A stretch of DNA of 64,000 nt from Bradyrhizobium sediminis (GTDB lineage: Bacteria; Pseudomonadota; Alphaproteobacteria; Rhizobiales; Xanthobacteraceae), in assembly GCF_018736085.1 (NCBI RefSeq), contig NZ_CP076134.1, positions 3,854,501-3,918,500 of the forward strand, read 5' to 3'. Below, piece by piece: positions 17,138-24,544 of this stretch (position 1 is the stretch's first letter; every line of letters starts with the position of its first letter). The notes below the pieces were generated by a model. It ran no database searches and had not been told where the DNA came from. It saw nothing but the letters and a program-made list of their open reading frames with translations. The translations under genes and the position numbers were made by a program.

Positions 17138-17171
17138 AAAACGGGGCGCGATGCCGATCGCACCCCGTTTT
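17138..17171 (+). terminator. Rho-independent terminator between hpnH and hpnG
   Basis: Arms AAAACGGGG (17138-17146) and CCCCGTTTT (17163-17171) with inner pairing GCGAT/ATCGC form a long stem around GCCG, followed by TCGTTTTC. The A-rich and T-rich flanks would let it work for both the converging hpnH and hpnG transcripts. Confidence 0.75.
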
Positions 17172-17181
17172 CGTTTTCATG

Positions 17182-17204
17182 GCGTTTTCGAGCGAAGTGG
17201 AGTG
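17182..17204. repeat. Half copy of the dispersed palindromic element
   Basis: GCGTTTTCGAGCGAAGTGG matches one end of the elements at 24473-24544 and 26973-27022; the other half is absent. It lies immediately downstream of the hpnG stop codon. Confidence 0.6.
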
Positions 17205-17205
17205 C

Positions 17206-17916
17206 TCAGAGATCCGCCGTGACGAAGCCTTCGCTGCCGAGCAAAAAGCCCCGGCAGCCGCGCAGGCTCTTCAGCGCCCGATTGAAATCGATCCCGGTCG
17301 AGACCAGCGCGCGCAGCGTCATCGGGTTGCGCGCCACCCCCCGCAGCACCTTGCGCAGATCGATATCGCCGTTCGGCTTGATCGCGGTCATCGCCAGCGC
17401 CGGAAGCGCGCGGGTGGCGGGATCGCTGATGACCCGCAGGGCGGCGAAGGGCAGGCCGGCTTCGGCGGCGTAGGCGGCCGCGATGTGGCTCTCCATGTCG
17501 ACGGCGGCTGCTCCGGTCTCCGAGCGCAGCGCTGCCTTGCAGGCCCGGGCGGCGACCACTTGCTCGACGCCGGCAAGCCCGCCCCTGACCACGCGCCGGC
17601 GCTTGAGCGCGACGCCGGCGATCAGTTCTTCGTTGAGCGCCAGACCGGCCAGCCAGCGGGTATCGCCGGCCAGCACCTCGGTCGCCACCACGACGTCGCC
17701 CGATTTCAATGTCGGGTCCAGCCCGCCTGCGACGCCGAAGCTGATGACGCCACGGATCGTCGCCGGGTCGAACACGGTCAGCAGGGCCCGCAATTGCTGC
17801 GGATCGCTACTGCTGCAGATAACGGTCATGCCGGGCCCGGCCGCTATGCGGGCTTCCTGCACCAATCCAGTCACAATCAGAACCGGCCGCGAATCAATTT
17901 GATTGCCCGCGGACAC
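17206..17916 (-). CDS. hpnG: HpnG, adenosylhopane nucleosidase
   Basis: HpnG removes adenine from adenosylhopane to give ribosylhopane; it belongs to the nucleoside phosphorylase / MTA-SAH nucleosidase fold. The 236-residue protein shows SFGVAGGLDPTLKSGDVVVA near residue 70 and the catalytic region AAAVDMESHIAAAYA with the ribose-contacting Glu, then LRVISDPATR with its Asp. GTG 17916, giving MSAGNQIDSRPVLIVTGLVQE, is chosen because of the upstream GGGGGCGGGGGAC; GTG 17940, overlapping the shc stop, is an alternative. The frame is open far upstream, but that part overlaps shc and is not homologous. It is the last gene of the hpnC-D-E-shc-hpnG operon. Confidence 0.92.
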   Translation of the reverse strand: MSAGNQIDSRPVLIVTGLVQEARIAAGPGMTVICSSSDPQQLRALLTVFDPATIRGVISFGVAGGLDPTLKSGDVVVATEVLAGDTRWLAGLALNEELIAGVALKRRRVVRGGLAGVEQVVAARACKAALRSETGAAAVDMESHIAAAYAAEAGLPFAALRVISDPATRALPALAMTAIKPNGDIDLRKVLRGVARNPMTLRALVSTGIDFNRALKSLRGCRGFLLGSEGFVTADL

Positions 17917-17936
17917 ATCGTCCCCCGCCCCCAAAT

Positions 17937-19910
17937 TCACATTCCGACCCCTACCGCCTTGCTGTTGGTGTTCCTCAGATTCCGATACCGCGCCAACGCC
18001 CAGAGCGGAAAGAACTTCGGATAACCATGATAACGCAGATAAAACACCCTGGGAAAGCCCGTTGCCGTGTAGCGCTGCTCGTCCCACAGCCCTTTTTCGG
18101 TCTGTGTGGCTATTAGGTACTCCACGCCGCGAGCGACCGCCGGATGCCCGACCTCGCCCGCCGCCATCAGACCAAGCAAGGCCCATGCCGTTTGTGAGGC
18201 GGTGGTAGGCGCCCCCTCGAACCCCCTGTAATCGAGTCGGTAGCTGACGGCATCCTCGCCCCAGCCGCCGTCCTCGTTCTGGATCGACAGCAGCCAGTCC
18301 ACGGCCTTGCGGATGGTGGGGTCCTGGTGGTCGACGCCGGCGGCATTGAGCGCACACAGCACCGACCAAGTGCCGTAAATGTAGTTCAGTCCCCAGCGGC
18401 CGTACCACGACCCCTCCGCGAGCTGGGTCCGCCGGAGGTAATCGACCCCAGCGGCGACGGCCTTGCTGGTCTCCATGGTCTCGCCGAGCTGCGCCAGCAT
18501 CGAGACGCAACGCGCGGTGACGTCCTCGGTCGGCGGATCGAGCAGCGCGCCATGATCGGAGAACGGAATGTTGTTGAGGTAGTATTCGAGATTATCGACA
18601 TCGAAGGCGGCCCAGCCACCATCGGTGCTTTGCATGCCCTCGATCCACTCGCGGCCGCGGGCAATCGCGACATCGTATTCCGGGTCGTGGCTGGCGCGAC
18701 GGGCGCGATCCATCGCCATCACCACGACAGCAGTGTCGTCGAGGTCAGGGTAATGGGCATTGTTGTACTGGAACGCCCAGCCGCCGGGGCGAACCTCCGG
18801 CCGCTTCACCGCCCAGTCGCCCTTGAGATCCAGCACCTGCTTCGGCTTCAGCCAGTCCAGCCCCTGTTTGGCCGGGGACAACGCCGCTTCGCTGCCGGCT
18901 TCGATCAGCGCATGACAGGTCAGCGCGGTGTCCCACACCGGCGAGACGCAAGGCTGGCAATAGGCCTCGTGCTCGCCGATCACCAGAAGCTTGTCGATGC
19001 CTCGCCGTGTGATGGCGCGCGGCGGATAATCCGCCGGCTTGCCGAGCACTTCGTACATCATCACGGTGTTGGCCATCGGCGGATAGATCGCGCCAAGTCC
19101 GTCTTCGCCGTTCAGCCGTTCCTCGACGAAGGCAACCGCAGCATCGATCGCGCGGGCGCGCAATTTCTTCGGAAACAGCGGCTCGATCGTCCGCAATATC
19201 GCATCGAGCCCGCGGAACAGATAGAACCAGCCCGCGCTTTGGTGCGGCGCCTTGGCCGTCATTCCGATCGAATGCGGTTTCTGCAGGAACAGTTCATCGA
19301 TCCCGACCCCGCTGACATTCTTGGCGCGCGGCTTCAGCGCCGCCAGCACCATCAACGGCACGATCGTGGTGCGCGCCCAGTAGGAAATCTTGTTGAGATG
19401 AAATGGCGACCACATCGGCAGCAGCATGATCTCGACCGGCAACACCGGCACGCTCCGCCATGTCAGCACGCCGAACATCGACAGCATGAAGCGTGTGAAG
19501 ACATTGCTGTGGATGGCGCCGCCTCGCGACCGGATCGCCTCGCGCGCCCGCCCCATGTGCGGGGCGTCAATGGAATCGCCGATCATCTTCAGCGCGAAAT
19601 AGGCCTTCACGCTGGCGCTCATGTCGAAATCGCCGTCGTGCACCAGCGCCCAGCCGCCATGGGCGCCCTGCACCCGGCGCAGGTAATTGGCGATCTTGGC
19701 TTCGAGCGCGGCGTCGCGGGGTTCGCCGAGATAATGGCGAAGCAGCACATACTCCGCCGGGATGGTGCAATCGGCCTCCAGCTCGAACACCCAGTGTCCG
19801 TCCGGCTGCCGGTAGCCGAGCAGGCCGCGCGTCGCCGACGCGATGCTCCCCTCCAGGGCGCCGCTTTCAATTCCAACTGATTTGCTGCCGGAATGCATCT
19901 TGCTCGACAT
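17937..19910 (-). CDS. shc: Squalene-hopene cyclase (HpnF)
   Basis: This enzyme cyclises squalene to diploptene and diplopterol at the membrane. The 657-residue protein has the catalytic acid motif DLDD at residues 389-392 inside YPDLDDTAVV. It has several QW repeats (for example GWALVHDGDFD, GGWAFQYNNAHY, STDGGWAAFDVDN, EDGGWGEDA) and the late substrate-channel region around PRVFYLRYHGYPKFFPLWAL. Length agrees with proteobacterial homologues. ATG 19910 is chosen over an in-frame TTG six bases upstream. It stands between hpnE and hpnG in one operon, with 56 bases separating it from hpnE and 20 from the preferred hpnG start. Confidence 0.96.
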   Translation of the reverse strand: MSSKMHSGSKSVGIESGALEGSIASATRGLLGYRQPDGHWVFELEADCTIPAEYVLLRHYLGEPRDAALEAKIANYLRRVQGAHGGWALVHDGDFDMSASVKAYFALKMIGDSIDAPHMGRAREAIRSRGGAIHSNVFTRFMLSMFGVLTWRSVPVLPVEIMLLPMWSPFHLNKISYWARTTIVPLMVLAALKPRAKNVSGVGIDELFLQKPHSIGMTAKAPHQSAGWFYLFRGLDAILRTIEPLFPKKLRARAIDAAVAFVEERLNGEDGLGAIYPPMANTVMMYEVLGKPADYPPRAITRRGIDKLLVIGEHEAYCQPCVSPVWDTALTCHALIEAGSEAALSPAKQGLDWLKPKQVLDLKGDWAVKRPEVRPGGWAFQYNNAHYPDLDDTAVVVMAMDRARRASHDPEYDVAIARGREWIEGMQSTDGGWAAFDVDNLEYYLNNIPFSDHGALLDPPTEDVTARCVSMLAQLGETMETSKAVAAGVDYLRRTQLAEGSWYGRWGLNYIYGTWSVLCALNAAGVDHQDPTIRKAVDWLLSIQNEDGGWGEDAVSYRLDYRGFEGAPTTASQTAWALLGLMAAGEVGHPAVARGVEYLIATQTEKGLWDEQRYTATGFPRVFYLRYHGYPKFFPLWALARYRNLRNTNSKAVGVGM

Positions 19911-19966
19911 CCCCAATATTGGCCCTGCCCCGGTCGCGCCGGGAACCGCAGGGCTGCCGTCCCGGA

Positions 19967-21220
19967 TCAGGCCTGACGCATGGCGAGGACGAGATCGGCC
20001 GCGCGGTTACCCGACCGTACCGATCCCTCGATGGTCGCCGGTAACCCCGTATCAGTCCAGTCGCCGGCAAGAAACAGGTTTTTCCAGTTCGTGACCGCGC
20101 CCGGCCGCAGGGCGTTCTGCTCGGGCGTCGCCTCGAAGGTCGCGCGGCGCTCGCGCACGATCTGCCACGGCGGCAGATCGCCCTGCACGCCCGCGGCCTT
20201 GCAGATGTCATCCCAGATCGCCTGCGCGAGCTCCTCGCGCGGCATATCGACCAGCCGGTCGCCATTGCTGATGGTGACCGACAGCCGCTGCGGAAACGCG
20301 AACAGCCATTCGACCAGTCCGCCGACAACGCCGAGAATGGCCGGCTGTCCCTTGGGCGGATCGAAGCGGAAATGCGCATTCACGATGGCGCGGAATTTGT
20401 TCGGTGTCTTCAGCCCCGGTAGCAACGCCGCGGCGGGGCGCGGCGGCACCGCCATCACCACCGCATCGCCGGGTCCGATCGTGACCGTATCACCGCCGAA
20501 CCTGAGTTCGCCGACGCCACCTGCCGCCATCGCGAATTCGCGCAGCTCGTGCCCGAACTGAATGCTGGCGCCCTTGTCCTGCAACAGCTTGATGGCGGGT
20601 TCGACCAGCACCGCGCTGAGGCCATCGCGCGCGATCAGCGGCCGGCAGGCCTGTCCTCCCGCCAGCAAGGTTTCCCGCACCACCGCGCCGGCGAGCCCCG
20701 CGGAGCCCTCCGGCGGGTCGACATTCAAGGCCGCCAGCAGCAGCGGCTGCACCAGCCGCTGGTACAGCGTCCCGTCGCAGGGGATCGCATCGCCGACCAG
20801 TTTGCTCTCGGCCGCCCAGATCAGCGGCATCAGCGCCAGATAATCGCGCAGGCGCGTGTCGGGGACGCGGCGCGCCTCGTCGAACACCCACAGCGGCAAC
20901 CGGCTTTCGCCGAGATCGAGCTGCCAGCGCTGGCCGGTGGTGAGATCGACGAACGGAAACTGCGCGCGTTTCGGTCCGACCAGTCCGGCCTCGGTGCCGA
21001 TCGACCTTGCGTAAGCGACCGCGGCACGGTTGCCCGAGAGCAACAGATGATTGCCGTTATCGATGGTCAGGTTGGTCGCCGCGTCGAAATAGGACCGGCA
21101 GCGGCCGCCGGCCTGCTGCGTGGCTTCGTGGACATGCACCTTGAAATTCGCGTTCGCCAGCCGAACGGCTGCCGAGAGGCCCGAAATTCCGGCGCCGATG
21201 ATATGGACGGTGTTTTGCAT
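19967..21220 (-). CDS. hpnE: HpnE, hydroxysqualene dehydroxylase
   Basis: HpnE is an FAD-dependent amine-oxidase-like enzyme that reduces hydroxysqualene to squalene. The 417-residue protein starts with the Rossmann motif HIIGAGISGLSAAVRLA and the adenine-binding HEATQQAGGRCRSY. It ends with the flavin-contacting LFLAGDWTDTGLPATIEGSVRSG. Its start codon shares one base with the hpnD stop (TGATG), so it is translationally coupled. Together with HpnC and HpnD it replaces the single eukaryotic-type squalene synthase. Confidence 0.93.
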   Translation of the reverse strand: MQNTVHIIGAGISGLSAAVRLANANFKVHVHEATQQAGGRCRSYFDAATNLTIDNGNHLLLSGNRAAVAYARSIGTEAGLVGPKRAQFPFVDLTTGQRWQLDLGESRLPLWVFDEARRVPDTRLRDYLALMPLIWAAESKLVGDAIPCDGTLYQRLVQPLLLAALNVDPPEGSAGLAGAVVRETLLAGGQACRPLIARDGLSAVLVEPAIKLLQDKGASIQFGHELREFAMAAGGVGELRFGGDTVTIGPGDAVVMAVPPRPAAALLPGLKTPNKFRAIVNAHFRFDPPKGQPAILGVVGGLVEWLFAFPQRLSVTISNGDRLVDMPREELAQAIWDDICKAAGVQGDLPPWQIVRERRATFEATPEQNALRPGAVTNWKNLFLAGDWTDTGLPATIEGSVRSGNRAADLVLAMRQA

Positions 21221-22059
21221 CAGATGAACGCGTAGCGAAGGATGATGAAGAGGCGGGCGAGCTTGTTGAGGCGAACCGGCGCGCGCGGCGCGGCGAAGCC
21301 CCTGGCGACCAGCAATTCGAGGATCGCACGATAATATTTCGACATGATCCGCGGCGCCCGCACCGCCCGGCGCGGATTGCGGCGCATGATCTCGTCGGCT
21401 TTCTCGAAATGCGCGCGCGCCCGCGCCACCAGCGGCATGCAGACTTTCGGCAGCGCCGGTTCCGATATCACCTTGTGCGGATCGGTGGAGGTGATGCCGG
21501 CATGCAGCAAACCCTCGAGCGGCAGATACAGCCGGCCGATGCCGGCGTCCTCGTCGATATCGCGCAGGATGTTAGTCAATTGCAGCGCGCGGCCGAGATG
21601 ATGCGCGAGCAGGATGCCGTCGTCCTCGGCGAGACCGAACACCCGCACCGACAGCCGTCCGACCGCGCTGGCGACGCGGTCGCAATACAGGTCGAGCGTG
21701 GCAAGATCCGGCGCCCGGATATCCTGCGGCACGTCCATCTCCATGCCGTCGACGATGGCCAGAAAATCCTCGCGCTTGAGGTCGAAGCGCCGCACCGACG
21801 CGACGTAGTCGCGCAGCCGCGCCGGCGGATGGCCCTGATACAGCGCGTCGATATCGTCACGCCATTGTTGAAGCGCGGCCAGCCGTTCGGGCCGCGGACC
21901 GTCGGAATCCGCGATATCGTCGACCTGCCGGCAAAAGCTGTAAATCTGGAACATCGCCTCGCGCTGCTCGTGCGGCAGAATCCGCATCGCCGCGTAAAAC
22001 GAGCTGCCGGAGGCTGATGCCCCGTAGTCTGCGTTGCCTGCCGCCGTCTCGAGCGTCAT
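21220..22059 (-). CDS. hpnD: HpnD, presqualene diphosphate synthase
   Basis: HpnD condenses two farnesyl diphosphates to presqualene diphosphate. The 279-residue all-helical prenyltransferase carries two Asp-rich metal-binding motifs, QVDDIADSDG near residue 48 and NILRDIDEDAGIGRLYLP near 165. The SSFYAAMRILP start motif is also typical. It overlaps the hpnC stop by four bases and the hpnE start by one, so the three genes form a tightly packed unit. Assignment as HpnD rather than HpnC rests on gene order and the stronger second Asp motif. Confidence 0.93.
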   Translation of the reverse strand: MTLETAAGNADYGASASGSSFYAAMRILPHEQREAMFQIYSFCRQVDDIADSDGPRPERLAALQQWRDDIDALYQGHPPARLRDYVASVRRFDLKREDFLAIVDGMEMDVPQDIRAPDLATLDLYCDRVASAVGRLSVRVFGLAEDDGILLAHHLGRALQLTNILRDIDEDAGIGRLYLPLEGLLHAGITSTDPHKVISEPALPKVCMPLVARARAHFEKADEIMRRNPRRAVRAPRIMSKYYRAILELLVARGFAAPRAPVRLNKLARLFIILRYAFI

Positions 22060-22934
22060 GCGCCGGCCGCCGGTTTGGAGACGGGCCGCCGTCCGGTCGC
22101 GCGGCGGCCCAGCTCGCTGGCGATCCCGCCGAGACTATGGCCGAGCAGTTCGAGCGGGTTGAGATGCACCCGCTCGCTGAGCGGATCGCGCACCTTCAGC
22201 ATCTGCACGATCCTGTCGGCAAAGGCCTGGATCACCGAGATCTCGCAGCCGAGCCTGATATCCCTGACTCCGGCGCTGAGCGACTTGCTCTCGTCGAGCA
22301 GCGCCTCGGTCCGCACCGCGAGCGCATGCAGGCATTGCAGCAGCGGGGCCGACGACCGCTCTGCGCCGAGCTCCTCGACCGAGGCGCCACTGGCTGCGAG
22401 CGCATCGCGCGGCAGATAGACGCGATTGAGCTGGCGAAAATCCTTGCCGCAATCCTGCAGATGATTGTTGATTTGCAGGCCGGCGCAGAGCGCGTCCGAA
22501 GCGGCCCAGGTCGAGGTGCTCTCGCCGTGAACGTCGAGCATGAAGCGGCCGACCGGCATCGCCGAGTAACGGCAATAGTGGATCACTTCGTCCCAGTTCT
22601 CATAACGCAGCTTGGTCACATCCATCCGGAACGCGATCAGCACGTCGAGCGCGTGACGCGGCGGCATCGAACGTTCGGCGAGCGCGCGCCGCAGATTGAC
22701 GGCCTCGGGCTGGGTGTCGCCGTTGCCGAGCAGTTCGGCCTCCAGCAGATCGAGAAGCCTGAGCTTCTCGCCGTCCTCGAGCGTTGCATGATCGGCGATG
22801 TCGTCGGCGGTCCGGACGAAATTGTAGTACGCAAGGATCAGCGCCCGGTGACGCGGGTGTATGATCCACGACGCCACCGGAAAGTTCTCATCGCGGTGGG
22901 TCTTGCCGGATCGCAGTTCGCTCGCGCTGGTCAT
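22056..22934 (-). CDS. hpnC: HpnC, hydroxysqualene synthase
   Basis: HpnC converts presqualene diphosphate to hydroxysqualene. The 292-residue protein is a squalene/phytoene synthase relative with the first Asp motif in VRTADDIADHATL and a second, diverged one in LQDCGKDFRQLNRVYLP. ATG 22934 (MTSASELRSGKTHRDENFPVAS) matches the usual family start; the frame is open 28 codons further upstream without recognisable sequence. It is the first gene of the hpnC-hpnD-hpnE-shc-hpnG operon, whose promoter should lie in 22935-23134, where I found no clear motif. Confidence 0.93.
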   Translation of the reverse strand: MTSASELRSGKTHRDENFPVASWIIHPRHRALILAYYNFVRTADDIADHATLEDGEKLRLLDLLEAELLGNGDTQPEAVNLRRALAERSMPPRHALDVLIAFRMDVTKLRYENWDEVIHYCRYSAMPVGRFMLDVHGESTSTWAASDALCAGLQINNHLQDCGKDFRQLNRVYLPRDALAASGASVEELGAERSSAPLLQCLHALAVRTEALLDESKSLSAGVRDIRLGCEISVIQAFADRIVQMLKVRDPLSERVHLNPLELLGHSLGGIASELGRRATGRRPVSKPAAGA

Positions 22935-23134
22935 CAAGAACTGGCTACATTCATCTGGGCATGGTGACGACGCACGCGCCGGCTGGCCCGGCTCATGCGC
23001 AGTGATCGCGAACCCCATATAGGGGAATACGACGCTAAAACCAATGCTATCTGCGATTTCTCGCAGATTCCTGACGCTTCGGAATGAGGCCCGTCAACCG
23101 CCCGCGGCGGCGATTGCCACAGTCGAGCGCCGCT

Positions 23135-23380
23135 TCATTGGCCGTGGTTTTTCAGCACCTGATTACACGCCGCGGTCAGCTTGGGACGGTTTTGCTGAAG
23201 ACACGCCAGAATGGTGAAATCGCCCTGGTCGATCACCGGACGGCAGTAGCGCTGCACGTCACGCGAACAGGCCGCCTGCTCTTCCGCCGTGCCGCTGCGC
23301 TGCTGCTGCTGCTGGGCAATGGCGCCGGTGGAAACCGATGCCGACAAGAGCGTGAGTGCAAAGAAAAATTTACGCATCAT
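23135..23380 (-). CDS. Small exported cysteine-rich repeat protein
   Basis: This 81-residue protein has a clear signal peptide (MMRKFFFALTLLSASVSTGAI, cleaved near AIAQ), a short Gln run, and one cysteine-rich repeat with the spacing C-x7-C-x13-C-x11-C. The repeat resembles the GLG1-type Cys-rich repeat family found in small periplasmic proteins of rhizobia. It lies about 200 bases upstream of hpnC on the same strand, so it could precede the hpn operon in a transcript, but the gap argues for a separate unit. The function is unknown. Confidence 0.75.
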   Translation of the reverse strand: MMRKFFFALTLLSASVSTGAIAQQQQQRSGTAEEQAACSRDVQRYCRPVIDQGDFTILACLQQNRPKLTAACNQVLKNHGQ

Positions 23381-23862
23381 CTTCCTTCATTCTGGCAATA
23401 GGAGATTGCGATCCCAGTGGCGCACGGCTTTTCGGGATGCGGATTGCAAGCGCAGCGAGCTGCAGCATCGAACCCGCAGAAGCACTGGTAAATGCGGCCA
23501 AATTTGCGGCGCCCCGATTCCTGACACGGTTCCCGGCAAGGAAACCGGCCACACATCTAACCATTTGATATCTAAGGATTATTTATCGACTCGCATTTTT
23601 CGCTATTGACTGTTGCAGGAGAGTGCGGCGGATAGCTACATGTTTCGTTGCGAATCCTGGCGATATCTGCAGGTTTTTGATTTCGCCGAACGCAAAAATG
23701 CGGTTCGCAGTGTTATCAGGTTTGTGTATTTTGCCGGCGCCGACCCGATGATGGCGGCCGGCCACTTGCTGCGGGCAGGTCCGTCATTTGAACCTAACAC
23801 ACTGCGGTGACACTAAATCTTCGATGCGGCGAGACGGCTCTTGTATGAGAACGTCAATTTGA
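23381..23862 (+). other. Intergenic region with no recognised gene
   Basis: This 482-base gap lies between two divergent exported-protein genes. Short frames are present, but none has a ribosome-binding site plus a protein-like composition. The stretch 23560-23660 is AT-rich and may hold promoters, for example the TTGACT near 23608. No known repeat or RNA structure was recognised. Confidence 0.5.
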
Positions 23863-24381
23863 ATGGGAAAACTTGATATGAAGCTGTTTGGTTCCAGGTT
23901 ATTCGGGCAGGCGCTCAAGGCCGCCGGTGTCGGCGCCGCGCTGATGCTGTCGGTGTCGGTAAGCCATGCCCAGTCGGGGCCATTTACCGGGTTTAGCGGA
24001 TCGTGGTCCGGCAACGGCACCGTCGCGCTTTCCGACGGAACGACCGAGCGCATCCGATGCAAGGCCAGCTACAATGTCAACGGCACCGGACTGGGTCTGA
24101 AGCAGACTCTCCGTTGCGCCAGCGATAGCTACAAATTCGACCTGAGCACCGACGTGACGAGCCAGGGTGACCGCATTTCCGGCAACTGGAGCGAAGCCAG
24201 CCGGAATATTTTCGGCAATCTGCAGGGCACGGCGGGCGGTGGCGAGATCGAGGTGTTCGTCGAGGCTTCGGGATTTGCCGCCACCGTGACATTGCGAACT
24301 CGCGGCAACAGGCAGACGGTGCAGATCAGTTCCAAGGGCGAGATCAGGGGCGTCAACATCACGATGGCAAAGGGCGGCTGA
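23863..24381 (+). CDS. Exported protein of unknown function
   Basis: This 172-residue protein has a signal peptide (hydrophobic AAGVGAALMLSVSVSHAQ, cleaved after HAQ). The mature part is beta-rich with SGSWSGNGTVALSDGTTERIRC, CKASYNVNGTGLGLKQTLRC and GNWSEASRNIFGNLQG, giving the look of a small beta-barrel or lipocalin-like envelope protein. I do not assign a family. It sits between the hpn operon and an MMPL permease. ATG 23878 (MKLFGSRLF) is an alternative start. A perfect hairpin 43 bases after the stop probably terminates it. Confidence 0.7.
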   Translation: MGKLDMKLFGSRLFGQALKAAGVGAALMLSVSVSHAQSGPFTGFSGSWSGNGTVALSDGTTERIRCKASYNVNGTGLGLKQTLRCASDSYKFDLSTDVTSQGDRISGNWSEASRNIFGNLQGTAGGGEIEVFVEASGFAATVTLRTRGNRQTVQISSKGEIRGVNITMAKGG

Positions 24382-24424
24382 CGCCGCCTCTCCTTCCGTT
24401 CACTCCGCCGGCGTCGAGCGACCC

Positions 24425-24459
24425 AGAGCCCGGTTCTGATTCAATCAGAACCGGGCTCT
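24425..24459. terminator. Perfect 17-base hairpin between converging genes
   Basis: Arms AGAGCCCGGTTCTGATT and AATCAGAACCGGGCTCT enclose a single C and are followed by TGTCTTTTG. It lies between the exported protein gene and the convergent MMPL gene, so it may terminate both. The same palindrome recurs at 26927-26961, which marks it as a dispersed repeat as well. Confidence 0.65.
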
Positions 24460-24472
24460 TGTCTTTTGCTCC

Positions 24473-24544
24473 GACGCGGTTTCTTCACGCGAACCGGTGC
24501 CCACCCCGCATCAAGTGCGGGGCCGGCTTTCGCTCGAAAACGTT
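24473..24544. repeat. Dispersed palindromic element with an internal hairpin
   Basis: This copy starts GACGCGGTTTCTTCACGCGA and ends TCGCTCGAAAACG, like the copies at 746-795 and 26973-27022. Between CCCAC and the end it holds an extra segment built on CCCCGCA-TCAAG-TGCGGGG, a small hairpin inside the larger one. Its end touches the stop codon of the MMPL gene. Confidence 0.7.

Noticed and set aside
17917..18510. Upstream extension of the hpnG frame
   Set aside because: It lies wholly within shc in another frame and shows no homology. GTG 17916 with its GGGGGCGGGGGAC site gives the expected N-terminus.
23583..23765. Possible 60-residue protein on the minus strand in the gap before the exported protein gene
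   Set aside because: No ribosome-binding site, no signal peptide and no protein-like pattern; probably a chance frame.
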